From NCBI GenBank assembly GCA_014192625.1, contig BJHM01000017.1:1-64000 (forward strand): a stretch of 64,000 bases of DNA, given 5' to 3'. Made by a program: the position numbers and the translations under genes. This DNA comes from Planctomycetota bacterium. GTDB lineage: Bacteria > Planctomycetota > UBA1135 > UBA2386. Position 1 is the stretch's first letter. Every line of letters starts with the position of its first letter. Below the pieces are notes generated by a model. It ran no database searches, was not told the origin of the DNA, and worked only from the letters and a program-made list of their open reading frames with translations. Below, one piece after another: positions 45,540 through 54,924 of the stretch.

Positions 45540-48083
45540 ATGCTGGTCGATAGATTGAAGCTACCCATGCTTACGGACGCATCGAGCCGGACGCTGCGCA
45601 GCGCGATCATCACGATCGCGGTGCTGTCGGCCTCCCTGCTGGCTTATCAAGTGCTGCTCACGCGGGTCTGCGCGTTGCGCCTGCACTTTCATTTTGGCTT
45701 TCTGATCATCAGCAACAGCCTGCTCGGCATTGGCGCCAGCGGTTCGTTGTTGGCGCTGGTTGAGCGTCGCTGGCGGCTCAACCCAGACGGCTTCATCCGT
45801 CTCTTTGGCATCGGCTATTTGATCAGCCTGCCGTTCTGCTGGGCGTGGTTGCTTTACGCGCAGATTCCGGAAACGCTAAATCTCATCGGCATCGGTGATT
45901 TGTGGACGCTGATAGGGCAGCAGTTTGGCAGTGTCGCGGTGGATACGGCGCTCGCAAATCAGTGGTCAGACACCTGTGCGTTCGCGGGCTTCAACATCGC
46001 TTGCGCGATCCCGTTTTTCTTCGGCGGCACGGTGGTTGGCCTGATCTTGGCAACGCATGCATCGCGCGTCGGGTTGGTCTACGCAGCGGATCTGGTGGGT
46101 GCGGGCCTTGGCTGTCTTTTGTGCCCGTTGCTTCTCTGGCACGTCGGCGCAGGCGGCTGTTTTTTGGTAACCCTGCTACTTGGTGCGCTGGCTGTGATGG
46201 CTGCCTTTGGTGGTGGAGCTGTTTTGCGTATTGCGATGGCGATGGTGGTGGTCGTCGCGTTGGTTTTCATGCCGCGCTTCGATCATGACTTTCCGGTTCC
46301 TGGTAAGCGCTGGCTCAATATCACCAGCAAGCAAACGATCGAGCAGTTTGGTCTGCCGCTGTACACACAGTGGTCGGCCAACTCGCGCATCGACGTGCTG
46401 CCGATGCCGAAGGGGTGGCCAGGTTTCTTGCAGGCGCGTGGTGAGACGGCGATGCAGATGAAATTGCCGCAGCAACGCTGGATCGGCCAAGACGGTGACG
46501 CTGGCACGATGCTCAGCAACTTTGGTGGCGAACCCGAGACTCTGCCGATCCTGAAAAAGACGATGTACTCGGCCTCGTTCGCGTTGAAGGCTTTGCAAAA
46601 ACCAAGTGTCTGCGTGATTGGCGTCGGTGGCGCGCCCGATCTTTGGGCGGCAAAGGAGCATGGTGCATCGCGCATCCTCGGCATCGAGCTCAACCAGGCG
46701 ATCGCCAATCTGCACGCCACCGTGGCCAAGGATTTTTCTGGTCCACTGTTCGCGGACCCGACCGTTGAACTTCTGGTTGACGAAGGTCGTTCGGCGTTGA
46801 TGCGAAGTGCAGAGCAGTTTGATGTCGTTCAGTTGACTGGCATCGACACTTGGACCGCACTCAGTTCGGGTGCCTATGTATTGGCGGAGAACTACCTCTA
46901 CACAGTCGAGGCGTGCCGGGCGATGTATGCACGCTTGAAGGTTGGCGGCATCCTCCAGATCACGCGCATGGCGGCTGGCATGGAAACGATTCGGCTGATG
47001 AACAACATGTATACTGCGCTGCCAGCTGCGGAGCAGTCGTTGTTCGCGCAGTCGATAGCCGCGCTACGCACCAGCGACAACCTCTGCGCGGTGCTACTAA
47101 AGAAGGGGCCGTTCACCGAGACGGAAGTGCAGGAGCTTTCGAAGTTCGCCGATGACACGAAGATCGACAAGGTGGTGTTGCCCTCTGTGTCACTCGGTAC
47201 CGAGGTCGAGGAGTTCGTGCTGGAGAAGGACAAGCAGCGTTTCGTTGATGCATACGAGTATGACATCTCGCCGACGACGGATGACAGGCCGTATTTTTTC
47301 AGCTTCCTGCGCTGGAGCAAACCGGAGAAGGCGCGCGAGTTTCAGCACGCGGCGACTTGGGTCGTGCAGGGTAACCCGGTGTTTTTGCGCAATCAGTTGC
47401 TGTGGAGTTCTCTGGCCGCGGCGATCTTCATCCTGTTGCCGTTGGTGTTCCGGCGTGGCACCACAGGTGGCAACCGGCGCGGTGCTTATCGGTTCTTACT
47501 ATTTTTTGCGGTGCTCGGCATCGGCTTCATTGGCATTGAGGTGGCACTGATCCAGAAGTTCACGCTGCTGCTGGGCCAACCGCTGTACTCGATCGTCGTC
47601 ACGTTGTTCTCCATCCTGGTCAGTACCGGCATTGGCGCTGGCATCAGTGGCCGTTTTCTAAAACGACCGGGCAGCGTGCGTTTCCTGCCGCTAGCGATCC
47701 TCGTAGTGGTCACGGCGATTGCCTACGGCAGTCCGTGGCTGGTCAATGCCTGCATCGGCCTGCCGTTGTGGGAAAGAGCTTTGGTGGTGGCACTCGCCAT
47801 CGCGCCAGCCGGCATTCTGCTCGGAATCCCGTTTGCCTACGGCATCGGCGTCGTGCAAAAAATCAATCCAAGCTTTGTGCCGTGGGCTTGGGCCGTGAAC
47901 GGCTCGACGACGGTAATCGGTTCGATCGCGACAGTGATCCTGTCGATGAACTTTGGCTTTTCCTCGGTGCTGGTGTTTTCCGCAGCGATCTACTTGCTCG
48001 CTTTCTTGGCAATAGCACCGCTCGCAAAGGAACCGGCGAAGGCTGCGGCATCACTCGGTGGATCGTCCGCCATACCGCTGTAG
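45540..48083 (+). CDS. Polytopic membrane protein with spermidine-synthase-like domain
   Basis: The 847-aa product has about six N-terminal membrane helices (20-260) and about seven C-terminal ones (630-830). Between them is a cytosolic or periplasmic Rossmann domain (about 360-600) with the SAM-type loop VCVIGVGGAPDLWAA, the acidic ribose binder GIELN and DDRPYFFSFL, all typical of the spermidine synthase superfamily. The substrate is unknown. A GTG at 45534 is a possible start two codons upstream. It follows the mla operon by 76 bases. Confidence 0.85.
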   Translation: MLVDRLKLPMLTDASSRTLRSAIITIAVLSASLLAYQVLLTRVCALRLHFHFGFLIISNSLLGIGASGSLLALVERRWRLNPDGFIRLFGIGYLISLPFCWAWLLYAQIPETLNLIGIGDLWTLIGQQFGSVAVDTALANQWSDTCAFAGFNIACAIPFFFGGTVVGLILATHASRVGLVYAADLVGAGLGCLLCPLLLWHVGAGGCFLVTLLLGALAVMAAFGGGAVLRIAMAMVVVVALVFMPRFDHDFPVPGKRWLNITSKQTIEQFGLPLYTQWSANSRIDVLPMPKGWPGFLQARGETAMQMKLPQQRWIGQDGDAGTMLSNFGGEPETLPILKKTMYSASFALKALQKPSVCVIGVGGAPDLWAAKEHGASRILGIELNQAIANLHATVAKDFSGPLFADPTVELLVDEGRSALMRSAEQFDVVQLTGIDTWTALSSGAYVLAENYLYTVEACRAMYARLKVGGILQITRMAAGMETIRLMNNMYTALPAAEQSLFAQSIAALRTSDNLCAVLLKKGPFTETEVQELSKFADDTKIDKVVLPSVSLGTEVEEFVLEKDKQRFVDAYEYDISPTTDDRPYFFSFLRWSKPEKAREFQHAATWVVQGNPVFLRNQLLWSSLAAAIFILLPLVFRRGTTGGNRRGAYRFLLFFAVLGIGFIGIEVALIQKFTLLLGQPLYSIVVTLFSILVSTGIGAGISGRFLKRPGSVRFLPLAILVVVTAIAYGSPWLVNACIGLPLWERALVVALAIAPAGILLGIPFAYGIGVVQKINPSFVPWAWAVNGSTTVIGSIATVILSMNFGFSSVLVFSAAIYLLAFLAIAPLAKEPAKAAASLGGSSAIPL

Positions 48084-48086
48084 CCG

Positions 48087-49025
48087 CTAGGTCTTTTTGG
48101 CGTTGCGACCCTGCGGATGCGCTTGGTCGTAGACCTCGCGCAATTTACCGATCGAGACATGCGTGTAGATTTCGGTGGTGACGAGTCGCGCGTGGCCCAG
48201 CAGTTCTTGCAACGTCCTAAGATCGGCGCCGCGGTCGAGCAGATGGGTGGCAAACGAATGGCGCAGGCCGTGCGGTGTAAGCCGTGTTTGAATCGCTGCG
48301 GACTTGGCGCAATCGACCACGGTTTGAAACACCCAGCGTGCGCTGAGTGCTCGGCCAAGACGGTTGACGAACAGCGCGTTGGGTGCGAGGCGCTTTGACG
48401 CAAGAATCATTTGCTTGCGCGCTGGCAACCACGCATTGAGTGCGCGCATCGCCGGCTCGCCCAGCATCGCCAACCGTTCTTTTTGGCCTTTGCCAAACAC
48501 GCGCACGATGCCCTCTTCAAAGTCGACATCGCGGAGTCGCAGTCCGGCGCACTCACTGACGCGACAACCAGTCGAGTAGAGCAGTTCCAAGATCGCGCGG
48601 TCGCGTAGACCCTGTGGGGAGTCAGAGAACTGCTGGCCAAGCAGGATTTCTACTTCCTTGCTGGATAGAAAACGCGGCACACGACGCGGTGCCTTGGGCC
48701 CTTTCAGTAGTTTAGCCGGGTTCTCTTTGGTGCTGCCGGTCTTTCGCAGCCAGCCATAGAGCGCGCGCAGGCTGGCGAGTTTGCGCTGCACGGAGGTTGC
48801 CTTCAGGCCCTGTTGCTCCAGTTCGACCAGATACCGCCTGAGTTCGAAGCGACCGACGGATTCGAGCGGCCTTTCAGTGGATTTTAGTGCGAGCCAAGTA
48901 GCAAAGCTACGCAAGTCACTGCCGTATGCACGGAGCGTCGCCGCGCTTTTCTGGCGCGTTGCAAAGTCTTGCAGGAAAGCCTCGACCAGTTTGTTCACGT
49001 TGCTCTTGTAGCTACAGGGTGACAC
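48087..49025 (-). CDS. Tyrosine recombinase XerC/XerD
   Basis: The 312-aa protein has the SAM-like N-terminal domain (about 10-100) and the catalytic domain with all active-site residues: Arg in GCRVSE, Lys in GKGQKER, HxxR in HGLRHSFATHL, His in LGHARL and the nucleophile Tyr in IYTHV. The length and segments fit the Xer proteins that resolve chromosome dimers at dif. No att site, integron or cargo is beside it. Whether it is XerC or XerD is unresolved. The GTG start is only 17 bases from the divergent DMT gene. Confidence 0.92.
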   Translation of the reverse strand: MSPCSYKSNVNKLVEAFLQDFATRQKSAATLRAYGSDLRSFATWLALKSTERPLESVGRFELRRYLVELEQQGLKATSVQRKLASLRALYGWLRKTGSTKENPAKLLKGPKAPRRVPRFLSSKEVEILLGQQFSDSPQGLRDRAILELLYSTGCRVSECAGLRLRDVDFEEGIVRVFGKGQKERLAMLGEPAMRALNAWLPARKQMILASKRLAPNALFVNRLGRALSARWVFQTVVDCAKSAAIQTRLTPHGLRHSFATHLLDRGADLRTLQELLGHARLVTTEIYTHVSIGKLREVYDQAHPQGRNAKKT

Positions 49026-49042
49026 ACTGACGGCCAGTTTTC

Positions 49043-49966
49043 ATGCCCTACCTTGGCGAGTTTGCGGCGGTTGCGACCGCCGTCTGTTGGACCTTCAGCA
49101 GTTTGTATTTTGCGCTGGCGACGAAGCGCGTGTCCGGCCTGCCGATCAATCAGTTTCGCTTGCTGCTCGCGGTGCCGCTGTTGTTTTTGTTGCAGCGCGT
49201 TTTTGAGGGTGTGTGGTGGCCTCTGTTGCCGGGCGATCGATTGCCGCAGCTGGTCATGTCGGGGCTGATCGGACTCGTGCTCGGCGACATCGGTTATTTC
49301 TATGCCCTTTTTGTGATCGGGCCGCGCATCAGTTCGGTGTTGATGGCTACCTGGCCAGCAATGGCGGTGGCGGTGCAATGGCTATTTCGTGGCGAGGTGC
49401 CGTCGTTTGCAATGGTGGTGGGCATAGTCACGACCTGTATTGGCGTGATCCTGGTGCTGTTGCGTGGCAATGACTCGACCAGTTGGCAGAGTAAGTACAC
49501 GCGCTGGCAATGGCGGCTAGCGATCGCTGGTGCGTTGCTTGGCGCCATCGGCCAGGCACTTGGTTCGGTGCTGGCAGCAAAGGCTGCCAGCAAGGCGTTG
49601 GATCTGCCGCAAGGTCTGCCAGGCATCAGCACGGCATTGGTGCGCATGCTCGCAGCTTCGTGTGGCATCACTTTGGTGGCGGCAATAAGGGGTCAGCCAC
49701 TGGCATTCCTGCGCGTGTTTTCAGATCGGCAGGCGCTATTTAGTGCGGTCGGCGGCACGGCCTTCGGACCGATTATTGGTGTCTGGTTTTCGATGGTGGC
49801 GCTTGCCCATGCCGATGTCGGTGTCGCCGCAACAATGATGGCAACCGTGCCGTTGTTCATGTTGCCAGTGGCGAGAATTGCCTATGGCGCGCGGATCAGT
49901 GTGCTTGCCGTGGTCGGCACAATGCTCGCGGTGGCGGGTATCGCTTTGATGCTCTGTGCCAAGTGA
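49043..49966 (+). CDS. DMT-family (EamA) transporter
   Basis: The 307-aa product has ten hydrophobic segments in two EamA repeats (about 1-135 and 155-305), the drug/metabolite transporter fold. Typical EamA features include ISSVLMATWPAMAVAVQWLF in the first half and VGVAATMMATVPLFMLPVA in the second. The substrate is unknown. Its stop is 14 bases from the end of the convergent serine-operon aminotransferase. Confidence 0.9.
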   Translation: MPYLGEFAAVATAVCWTFSSLYFALATKRVSGLPINQFRLLLAVPLLFLLQRVFEGVWWPLLPGDRLPQLVMSGLIGLVLGDIGYFYALFVIGPRISSVLMATWPAMAVAVQWLFRGEVPSFAMVVGIVTTCIGVILVLLRGNDSTSWQSKYTRWQWRLAIAGALLGAIGQALGSVLAAKAASKALDLPQGLPGISTALVRMLAASCGITLVAAIRGQPLAFLRVFSDRQALFSAVGGTAFGPIIGVWFSMVALAHADVGVAATMMATVPLFMLPVARIAYGARISVLAVVGTMLAVAGIALMLCAK

Positions 49967-49980
49967 TGGCCGCGATTTTT

Positions 49981-51054
49981 TTAACGCAGCAGTGCCGCGA
50001 GCATTTTTTGCAGTCGTGCCACGGTGTGATCGCCCATGTGGCCGATGCGGAAGGTCTTGCCTTTTAGGTCGCCGTAGCCTTGGTCTATTTTGTAGCCGGC
50101 TTTGGTGGCGTTCTCGGCGAGTTGCCTTACGTCGCGTCCCGAGGCCTTGAGGCAGCTGATGGTGGGTGAGCGTGCGGCGCTGTCGGCAACGAACGGCTCG
50201 ATCTGCCACTGATGCATAAACGCGAGCGTCTCGTGCTGCATCGCGATATGGCGTGCAAAACGCCGCGCTAAACCTTCCGTAGCGATCCGGTCGAGCTGCG
50301 CGCGAAGCGCCCACAAAAGCGGCACGCACGGCGTTGCCAGTGTCTTGCCAGCTTCGGTTTCCGGCACGGCGCGCACAAAGTCGAGCAGGTAACCGCGGCC
50401 TTCGATGGAGCGCGCGCGTTCGAGCGCTCGATGACTCAATGCGTAGGTGGCGATGCCGGGCGGGAGTGCCAGGCACTTTTGTGTTCCAGCAAACGCGAGG
50501 TCGAGGCCAAAGGCATCAAAATTGAGCGGCGCACCAGCGAGCGAGGTGACGACGTCGGCCAGAATAAGCGTGGATGGACTTGCGTCGCGCACCACAGCGG
50601 CGAGTTCTTGCAGTGGTTCGATGACGCCGGTGGAGGTTTCGTTGTGCGTGATGCAGACGGCCTCGAAGGTTGGCGATGACGCGAGCTTCTGCCGTAGCGA
50701 AGCCGCATCGTGGGCCATGCCCCACGGCACGGTGAGTAACTCAGGCTTGCGGCCACAGTCGGTTGCAATCTTGCTCCAGCGTTCACTGAATGCGCCGCAG
50801 ACAAGGTGCAGCGTGCGGCCACCTGGTCTGACGAGATTGCGAAATGCGGCTTCCATCAGCGCGGTTGCTGGTGCCGACTCGAACACGGCATGTTGGCTCG
50901 TCTGGTAAAGCCACTTGAGCCGTTGGCAAACCTGCTGCACGTCGTCGACGAACCCTGCGGAGCGATGGCCGATAAGTGGCCGTGCCATGATTTCGCGCAG
51001 TTCCGCATCGACCTCAGTCGGGCCGGGCAGGAACAGGATCGGATGGTCGCTCAT
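49981..51054 (-). CDS. Class V aminotransferase, probable phosphoserine aminotransferase
   Basis: The 357-aa PLP enzyme is of the alanine-glyoxylate/serine-pyruvate type. It has FLPGPTEV at the start and the PLP lysine in FAGTQKCLALPPG (near 190), after the Asp in LADVVTSLAG. It lies 10 bases after serB, which follows serA, so it probably makes phosphoserine from phosphohydroxypyruvate, the job of SerC. The sequence is not the standard SerC subfamily. Archaea and some bacteria use such class V enzymes in this role. The function is inferred from the context. Confidence 0.85.
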   Translation of the reverse strand: MSDHPILFLPGPTEVDAELREIMARPLIGHRSAGFVDDVQQVCQRLKWLYQTSQHAVFESAPATALMEAAFRNLVRPGGRTLHLVCGAFSERWSKIATDCGRKPELLTVPWGMAHDAASLRQKLASSPTFEAVCITHNETSTGVIEPLQELAAVVRDASPSTLILADVVTSLAGAPLNFDAFGLDLAFAGTQKCLALPPGIATYALSHRALERARSIEGRGYLLDFVRAVPETEAGKTLATPCVPLLWALRAQLDRIATEGLARRFARHIAMQHETLAFMHQWQIEPFVADSAARSPTISCLKASGRDVRQLAENATKAGYKIDQGYGDLKGKTFRIGHMGDHTVARLQKMLAALLR

Positions 51055-51064
51055 TTGGAAGCCT

Positions 51065-51787
51065 TCACAAAATGCTGCGGGTCAACAGGTCTGCGAACCG
51101 AAGTTCGTTCTGCAGGCGAGATCGTTCTTCTGCGGTCAAAACGAACGTCAGCAGTGGAGCAAGCGATGGCGTGGCAAAATACGCCTGCGCGTTCGCCTTG
51201 ACAGTCTGGCGCACGGCAACGCCGCCAAAGCCGATAAAAAGGTCCGCCGTGCCTTGCGTTTCTAAGTCCGTTGCGCCGTCGCCGATGAATGCGATCGGCC
51301 GCGAGCTTTTGGGCAATGCCCGCAGCACTTCAACCTTGCCGCCGTTGCGCCATAGGGGCGAGCTCTTGTCGAAGTCGCGGTAGCTGCCGTCAGCCGCAAA
51401 CTCGATCGGCACTGCGTGCACGCAGGATTTTTCAATGCCGAGTGCTGCCGCCACGCGCTGCACTGGTGGCAATAAACCGCCGCTGATGATGCCGATCTGC
51501 TTGCCTAGAAACTGCAACGCGGCAATCACTGCATGCGCGTCTTGCACTATGCGCAAGACATAGAGTTCGCCGATCGCGGTGATCTGCTCTTGGCTGGGTG
51601 CGAGCAGTCGCAATCGTGACTCGTAAACTGCCGCTAACGGCAGTCGGCCTTCCATTGCTTCGCGCGTCAGTACGGCGATGTCCTCTCGCAGGGATTTCTG
51701 CGCGAACTGCAACAACTCGTCGACGCCCTCGATCGCGCACAGCGTTGAATCGCAGTCGAACCAGACGCTGGCGAACGGCGGGTGCAT
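51065..51787 (-). CDS. serB: Phosphoserine phosphatase, HAD family
   Basis: The 240-aa HAD phosphatase has motif I in FDCDSTLC (nucleophile Asp near residue 11), motif II in IISGGL, and motif III/IV in GDGATDLE. The DxDST form and short cap fit phosphoserine phosphatase, which gives serine. It lies between serA (8-base gap) and the aminotransferase (10-base gap), so the full serine pathway is one operon. Confidence 0.93.
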   Translation of the reverse strand: MHPPFASVWFDCDSTLCAIEGVDELLQFAQKSLREDIAVLTREAMEGRLPLAAVYESRLRLLAPSQEQITAIGELYVLRIVQDAHAVIAALQFLGKQIGIISGGLLPPVQRVAAALGIEKSCVHAVPIEFAADGSYRDFDKSSPLWRNGGKVEVLRALPKSSRPIAFIGDGATDLETQGTADLFIGFGGVAVRQTVKANAQAYFATPSLAPLLTFVLTAEERSRLQNELRFADLLTRSIL

Positions 51788-51795
51788 GCTGTTTG

Positions 51796-53391
51796 TCAGA
51801 GGATCTGTGTGGCGCGCAGAATCGGTGCCAGTGCGCGAAGTCGCTGCAGCACGGATGGCTCCACTGCGCGATCCAGATTGATCAGTGCGAGTGCGCTGGT
51901 TGACGGAGGCATAACGTCCAAGTGGCTAGCGATGCCAAGTTGCATACGCGTGATGTTGATGCCGTTTTCGCCCAACAGGGTGCCGACCATGCCGACTACG
52001 CCGGGTTGATCGTTGTGCACCGTTAGCAGGAGCGGCGGTTCGGGGATTGCATCGAGCAGATAGTCGTCGACCTCGACGAGCCTGCCGTGGCGATTGCCAA
52101 ACACGGTGCCGGTGGTGAAGTGGCGCACATCATCGATCACTGCTTCGATGCGAATGAGGTTTAGGAAGTCGCGCTTTAGAATGCCGCACTCATGGTGCAG
52201 GCGCACCGATCGTTCTTTGGCGATGCGTTCGACGTTGACAGGAGTCACTGCTCCGTTGTTGCCGTATTTCAGACCGCCGACCGCCATCGCGGCAGCCAGG
52301 GCGCGCACTGCTGGTTCGGCGATGCCGCCTTGCGCCGTGAGTCGTAGGGACTGCACCGTGCCCGCAAAAGCCTGCACCAAAAAAGCCGCGAGGTTGTGCG
52401 CAAGGGTTAGCCACGGACCAATGTGTGCTGCGTCGCTCGGCGCGATGCGCGGCACGTTGACGCCATTTAGCGCGATGCCTTTTTGCAGGCAGAGTGCGAC
52501 CTGCTTTGCCATCTCGATGGAGACGTTGTGTTTGGCTTCATGCGTGCTGGCACCGAGGTGCGGAGTGAACACCAGGTTTGGAGCGGTGCGCAGCGGGCTA
52601 TCCATCGGCAGTGGCTCTTGCTCAAAAACGTCGAGCGCGGCGCCAGCCAGGTGCCCCGCATGCAGTGCTTCGCAGAGCGCTCGCTCGTCAACGATGCCGC
52701 CGCGTGCCGCATGCACGAGGCGGGCCCCATGTTTCATTGCGAACAGGCGTTGTCGTGACAGCAGGTGCCTGGTCTCTTCAGCGAGCGGCACATGCACACT
52801 CACGAAGTCGCTGCTGGCGAGCAGTTCGTCAAGTTCTTGCATGCGCACGCCATGCGGGGCGTTCTGCTGGGTGACGAACGGGTCGTAGGCGGTGACCACC
52901 ATGCCGAGTCCGCGCGTGCGATCGGCGACCACGCGACCGATCCGCCCGAGTCCGAGCACTCCGATCTGCTTGCCTTGAAGTTCGACGCCGGTGAACTTGC
53001 TCTTCTCCCACTTGCCGGCGCGCACCGATGCGTCGGCGGCAGGGATATTGCGCGTCATCGACAGCAGTAGGGACACCGCGTGTTCGCCAGTGGTGACAGC
53101 GCCCGCTTCAGGGGTGTTCATCACGACGATGCCGCGCGCGGTCGCGGCAGCTACGTCGATATTGTCGACGCCGATCCCGGCGCGACCGATCAACGCAAGT
53201 TGATCCGCCAGTTCGAGCGATCGGGCGGTCACCTGGGTGGCCGAACGTACAACCAGCGCGTGGTATCCCTGCAGGGCTGTGCGCAGGGCATTCTCGTCCA
53301 TGCCTTTTTGCAGCGTCACCTCGCCTGTGGCGCGGAGGATTGCTAGCCCATCTTCAGCCAAATCATCAGCAACCAGAATCCGATACTTCAT
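51796..53391 (-). CDS. serA: D-3-phosphoglycerate dehydrogenase SerA (type I)
   Basis: SerA oxidises 3-phosphoglycerate to phosphohydroxypyruvate, the first step of serine synthesis. The 531-aa protein has the NAD motif GLGRIG (near 148), the catalytic Arg in AARGGIVDE, Glu in FEQEPL, and His in TPHLGAST. It continues through an ASB domain (about 315-440) and a C-terminal ACT domain (about 455-530), so it is the long type I form, open to serine feedback. An upstream ATG at 53409 would add six residues; MKYRILVADD is the family-like start. Confidence 0.95.
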   Translation of the reverse strand: MKYRILVADDLAEDGLAILRATGEVTLQKGMDENALRTALQGYHALVVRSATQVTARSLELADQLALIGRAGIGVDNIDVAAATARGIVVMNTPEAGAVTTGEHAVSLLLSMTRNIPAADASVRAGKWEKSKFTGVELQGKQIGVLGLGRIGRVVADRTRGLGMVVTAYDPFVTQQNAPHGVRMQELDELLASSDFVSVHVPLAEETRHLLSRQRLFAMKHGARLVHAARGGIVDERALCEALHAGHLAGAALDVFEQEPLPMDSPLRTAPNLVFTPHLGASTHEAKHNVSIEMAKQVALCLQKGIALNGVNVPRIAPSDAAHIGPWLTLAHNLAAFLVQAFAGTVQSLRLTAQGGIAEPAVRALAAAMAVGGLKYGNNGAVTPVNVERIAKERSVRLHHECGILKRDFLNLIRIEAVIDDVRHFTTGTVFGNRHGRLVEVDDYLLDAIPEPPLLLTVHNDQPGVVGMVGTLLGENGINITRMQLGIASHLDVMPPSTSALALINLDRAVEPSVLQRLRALAPILRATQIL

Positions 53392-53424
53392 GCGCGCCAA
53401 CTTTTTCATGGACCAGTGCAGAGA

Positions 53425-54882
53425 CTACCGCGCACCCTTGCCAAACATGATCACGCCAATCGTGCGCATCATGATGGTGAGATCAAACAACAGGCTCACG
53501 TTCTTGATGTAGTAGAGGTCGTAACGCAGTTTTTCGCGCGCGTCATCGACTGAGGCGCCATAGGCGTGGCTGACCTGCGCCCAACCTGTCAGGCCCGGTT
53601 TGACCGTGTGGCGCAGAATGTAGAACGGCAGTTCTTTGGTCAGCTGATTGACGAAATGTGGGCGCTCTGGCCTTGGGCCTACAAACGACATCCGCCCGGT
53701 GAGGATGTTGAGGCACTGCGGAATTTCGTCAATGCGCGTTAGGCGCAGGAACTTGCCGACACTGGTAACGCGCTGGTCGTTTTTCTGTGCCCATACCGGC
53801 CCAGTGTGCTTTTCAGCGTCCTGCCGCATGGTTCTGAACTTCGCGAGTTGGAAGGGATGACCATCCTGGCCGACGCGCACTTGCGTGAAGAACAATGGCC
53901 CTTTGCTGGTCAGTTTTATCAGGATTGCAGCGAGCAGGCAGATCGGCGACGAGAAAACGAGAATCACCGTGGATGCGACGATGTCGAGCACTCGCTTTAG
54001 TGCGAGCGTGACCGGATCGCGGATGAAGCCACTACCAAAGATGAGATAGCTCGGCCGCATACTCTCGACGGCGAGTTTGCCGGTGAGGCGCTCATACATG
54101 GACTCGCGTTCTTCCACAGAGATGCCTGCCATGCGGCATTCAAGCAACTCTTGCACGGGAACGCGACCGCGTCGTTCGAGCAGTGAAACGACCACTCTCG
54201 AGATACCATATTGAATGCACAGTTGGCGCAGGTCGCTTAGTTTGCCGATGATTTTCTCGCCTTGGGGGATGCCGTCTGGTTGCTCTGGCTGCGGGTCGTT
54301 GCTCTCCAGCACGAGTCCGACCAGCTCAAAACCAGCCAGTGGGTTACTTGTCATCAGGACGCCCAACTCGCGAGCATCTTGGCTGGCACCCAGGATTAGA
54401 ACGCGCTCGCCAAAGCGCCACTTGTAGAAGAACCAGTGGAATGCGTGGCGGAAGCCGAGCACCGCTAGAAAGCAGATGCTCAGCAACAGGATCAGCTTCC
54501 AGGTTTGCGATTCTGGTGCGAGGTTGGGAAAGTAGAAGAGCGTTGGCACCAAAAGCACCAGCAACGACAGCATGACCAGTGCATAACCACAGGAATGCAG
54601 CAGGCGGTTGGGTAGCTCGGCCCGATTTTGCGCGGTTCGCCAGTCATAGAGATCGTTGTACGACAGCGATGTCTGGCAGATGAAGGCGATCGTGAAGCTG
54701 GTAAGCAGGCTGCGCAGCAGGCTGAAAATTTGTTCCGTGTTACACGGGACCTCCCAGAAGTTGCTCAGGGCGAGCGGCCACATCGCCGTGCCGAAAAACA
54801 GCACGGCCGTGATCAGCAAGCTCTCGCTGCATAGCAGCAAGAGCTTCCGTCGCGGGATCATCTGTTCTACCAAGGTCGGCAT
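53425..54882 (-). CDS. Polyprenyl-phosphate sugar-1-phosphate transferase (exopolysaccharide initiation)
   Basis: The 485-aa membrane protein has four or five N-terminal helices (15-155), a CoA-binding-like Rossmann region (about 160-270), then a further helix and the C-terminal bacterial sugar transferase domain (about 290-485). The catalytic region has KFRTMRQDAEKHTG, RLTRIDEIPQ, and SFVGPRPERP. It would load a sugar phosphate onto undecaprenyl phosphate, starting exopolysaccharide or capsule synthesis. The sugar is unknown. No polysaccharide cluster adjoins. Confidence 0.93.
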   Translation of the reverse strand: MPTLVEQMIPRRKLLLLCSESLLITAVLFFGTAMWPLALSNFWEVPCNTEQIFSLLRSLLTSFTIAFICQTSLSYNDLYDWRTAQNRAELPNRLLHSCGYALVMLSLLVLLVPTLFYFPNLAPESQTWKLILLLSICFLAVLGFRHAFHWFFYKWRFGERVLILGASQDARELGVLMTSNPLAGFELVGLVLESNDPQPEQPDGIPQGEKIIGKLSDLRQLCIQYGISRVVVSLLERRGRVPVQELLECRMAGISVEERESMYERLTGKLAVESMRPSYLIFGSGFIRDPVTLALKRVLDIVASTVILVFSSPICLLAAILIKLTSKGPLFFTQVRVGQDGHPFQLAKFRTMRQDAEKHTGPVWAQKNDQRVTSVGKFLRLTRIDEIPQCLNILTGRMSFVGPRPERPHFVNQLTKELPFYILRHTVKPGLTGWAQVSHAYGASVDDAREKLRYDLYYIKNVSLLFDLTIMMRTIGVIMFGKGAR

Positions 54883-54924
54883 GTTGCTTTGGGCGAGTGC
54901 TGAGGCCGTGCTGCTAGTCCGCTG

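Noticed and set aside
48087-49025. Integrase of a mobile island
   Set aside because: Sequence and length match housekeeping Xer recombinases, and no attachment repeats, tRNA or cargo genes adjoin.
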